A stretch of 64,000 bases of DNA from Liquorilactobacillus sicerae (lineage in GTDB: Bacteria > Bacillota > Bacilli > Lactobacillales > Lactobacillaceae). How positions within the stretch are numbered: the first letter of the stretch is position 1; the number at the start of each line of letters is the position of its first letter. Under the pieces are notes generated by a model, which ran no database searches, had not been told where the DNA came from, and saw only the letters and a program-made list of their open reading frames with translations. Made by a program: the position numbers and the translations under genes. Below, in pieces: positions 63,602 through 64,000 of this stretch. Location: NCBI RefSeq assembly GCF_029916425.1, contig NZ_JAHAVQ010000002.1:159463-223462 (forward strand), written 5' to 3'.

Positions 63602-64000
63602 TTAAGCTATCTGTTCTGCGGAATGGATGGCTTTTTTGATGTAATAATGATAATTTAAGCTGACGTAGCTGTTTTTTAAAGATAATAAGATTCGTAAGCG
63701 GAAGTTTTCAAAATTTCTAAATCCGTATGCGGTCCTTTTAATGACTTTGATTTTATTATTGGTACCTTCTACTGGGCCATTTGAAAACGAGGTCTTGAAA
63801 CTGTTGATAATTTCACTTTGATGTTTACACAGTGTTCGATTAGCTTTCTTTATTTGTTCAGGCATTCCAGCAACTGAATTTAATAGATTACTTAAGGATT
63901 CAGTATCTTGATGATGAATGACATGTAACAGCTGTTGGTAATAGTTATAAGCTTTCCTCAGTTCGTCAGACATGTTCAGCAGACGATCAACGACATCAGC
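63602..64000 (-). mobile_element. ISL3-family transposase, C-terminal part (runs off the window)
   Basis: The minus-strand frame is open from the window edge to 63602 (about 132 residues visible). It has the ISL3 C-terminal signature SNGPVEGTNNKIKVIKRTAYGFRNFENFRLR, in which the glutamate after GPV is the last catalytic residue of the DDE transposase. The rest of the protein and the other IS end lie beyond 64000, so completeness cannot be judged. Confidence 0.85.

Noticed and set aside
1..64000. CRISPR arrays, tRNA or rRNA genes, prophage or conjugative genes
   Set aside because: No regularly spaced repeats, tRNA-like cloverleaves with a TTC-loop signature, rRNA segments or phage structural genes were noticed; only an ISL3 end was found.

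Overview
The window looks like chromosomal DNA of a low-GC Gram-positive bacterium, most probably a member of the Lactobacillaceae. Support comes from the malolactic gene set (LysR regulator, malolactic enzyme, malate carrier), a dltXABCD operon, a T-box leader in front of brnQ, Bce/Lan-type and PadR remnants, a pediocin-type immunity protein, an ISL3 transposase end, AT-rich spacers and strong AGGAGG-like ribosome sites. The genus cannot be fixed from the sequence alone. I saw no tRNA, rRNA, CRISPR array or origin.

Layout. 1-4.5 kb: a four-gene glycerol-3-phosphate-type ABC importer (ugpC-A-E-B, minus strand). 4.5-7.3 kb: a broken PadR-like fragment, an orphan zinc/manganese-binding lipoprotein preceded by a damaged reading frame, and an MFS exporter. 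7.5-11.4 kb: the malolactic locus. 11.5-18.4 kb: a GH31 glucosidase, a heme DyP peroxidase, and a tightly packed UvrA2-like ATPase / DUF2075 pair. 18.7-24.7 kb: fumarase and a soluble fumarate reductase (translationally overlapped), then a branched-chain amino acid carrier under a T-box and the branched-chain aminotransferase. 24.9-26.7 kb: a wrecked antimicrobial-peptide sensing and export module. 26.7-33.9 kb: a YdcF protein, an independent short structured RNA with its own promoter and terminator, and the dlt operon extended by an FmtA-like serine hydrolase.

34-40.5 kb: adenine deaminase, asparaginase, MFS, a gene-poor stretch, Ogt and a CHAD protein. 40.7-47.6 kb: a two-component system whose regulator and kinase flank a ferric-reductase-like membrane flavoprotein, followed by a lipid-linked glycosyltransferase pair. 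Two promoters here share a triple 11-bp direct repeat. 47.7-56.5 kb: surface and membrane proteins, Kup with a KdpDE-like system and a 49-residue membrane peptide, and a lipoprotein polysaccharide deacetylase. 56.5-64 kb: a TauE exporter, PadR/DUF4097 debris, an orphan bacteriocin immunity protein beside a CPBP protease, an LCP ligase, a LacA/RpiB-like isomerase behind a perfect palindrome, a secreted matrixin-type metalloprotease, and the end of an ISL3 transposase.

How the genes fit together. Malate can be decarboxylated to lactate by the malolactic enzyme, or dehydrated to fumarate and reduced to succinate by fumC/frd. Cell-envelope work dominates the second half: D-alanylation, LCP, deacetylase, glycosyltransferases and a protease. 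Several modules are clearly decaying (Lan/Bce, two PadR fragments, DUF4097), which suggests ongoing genome reduction. Functions are inferred from motifs read by eye; no database search was run.
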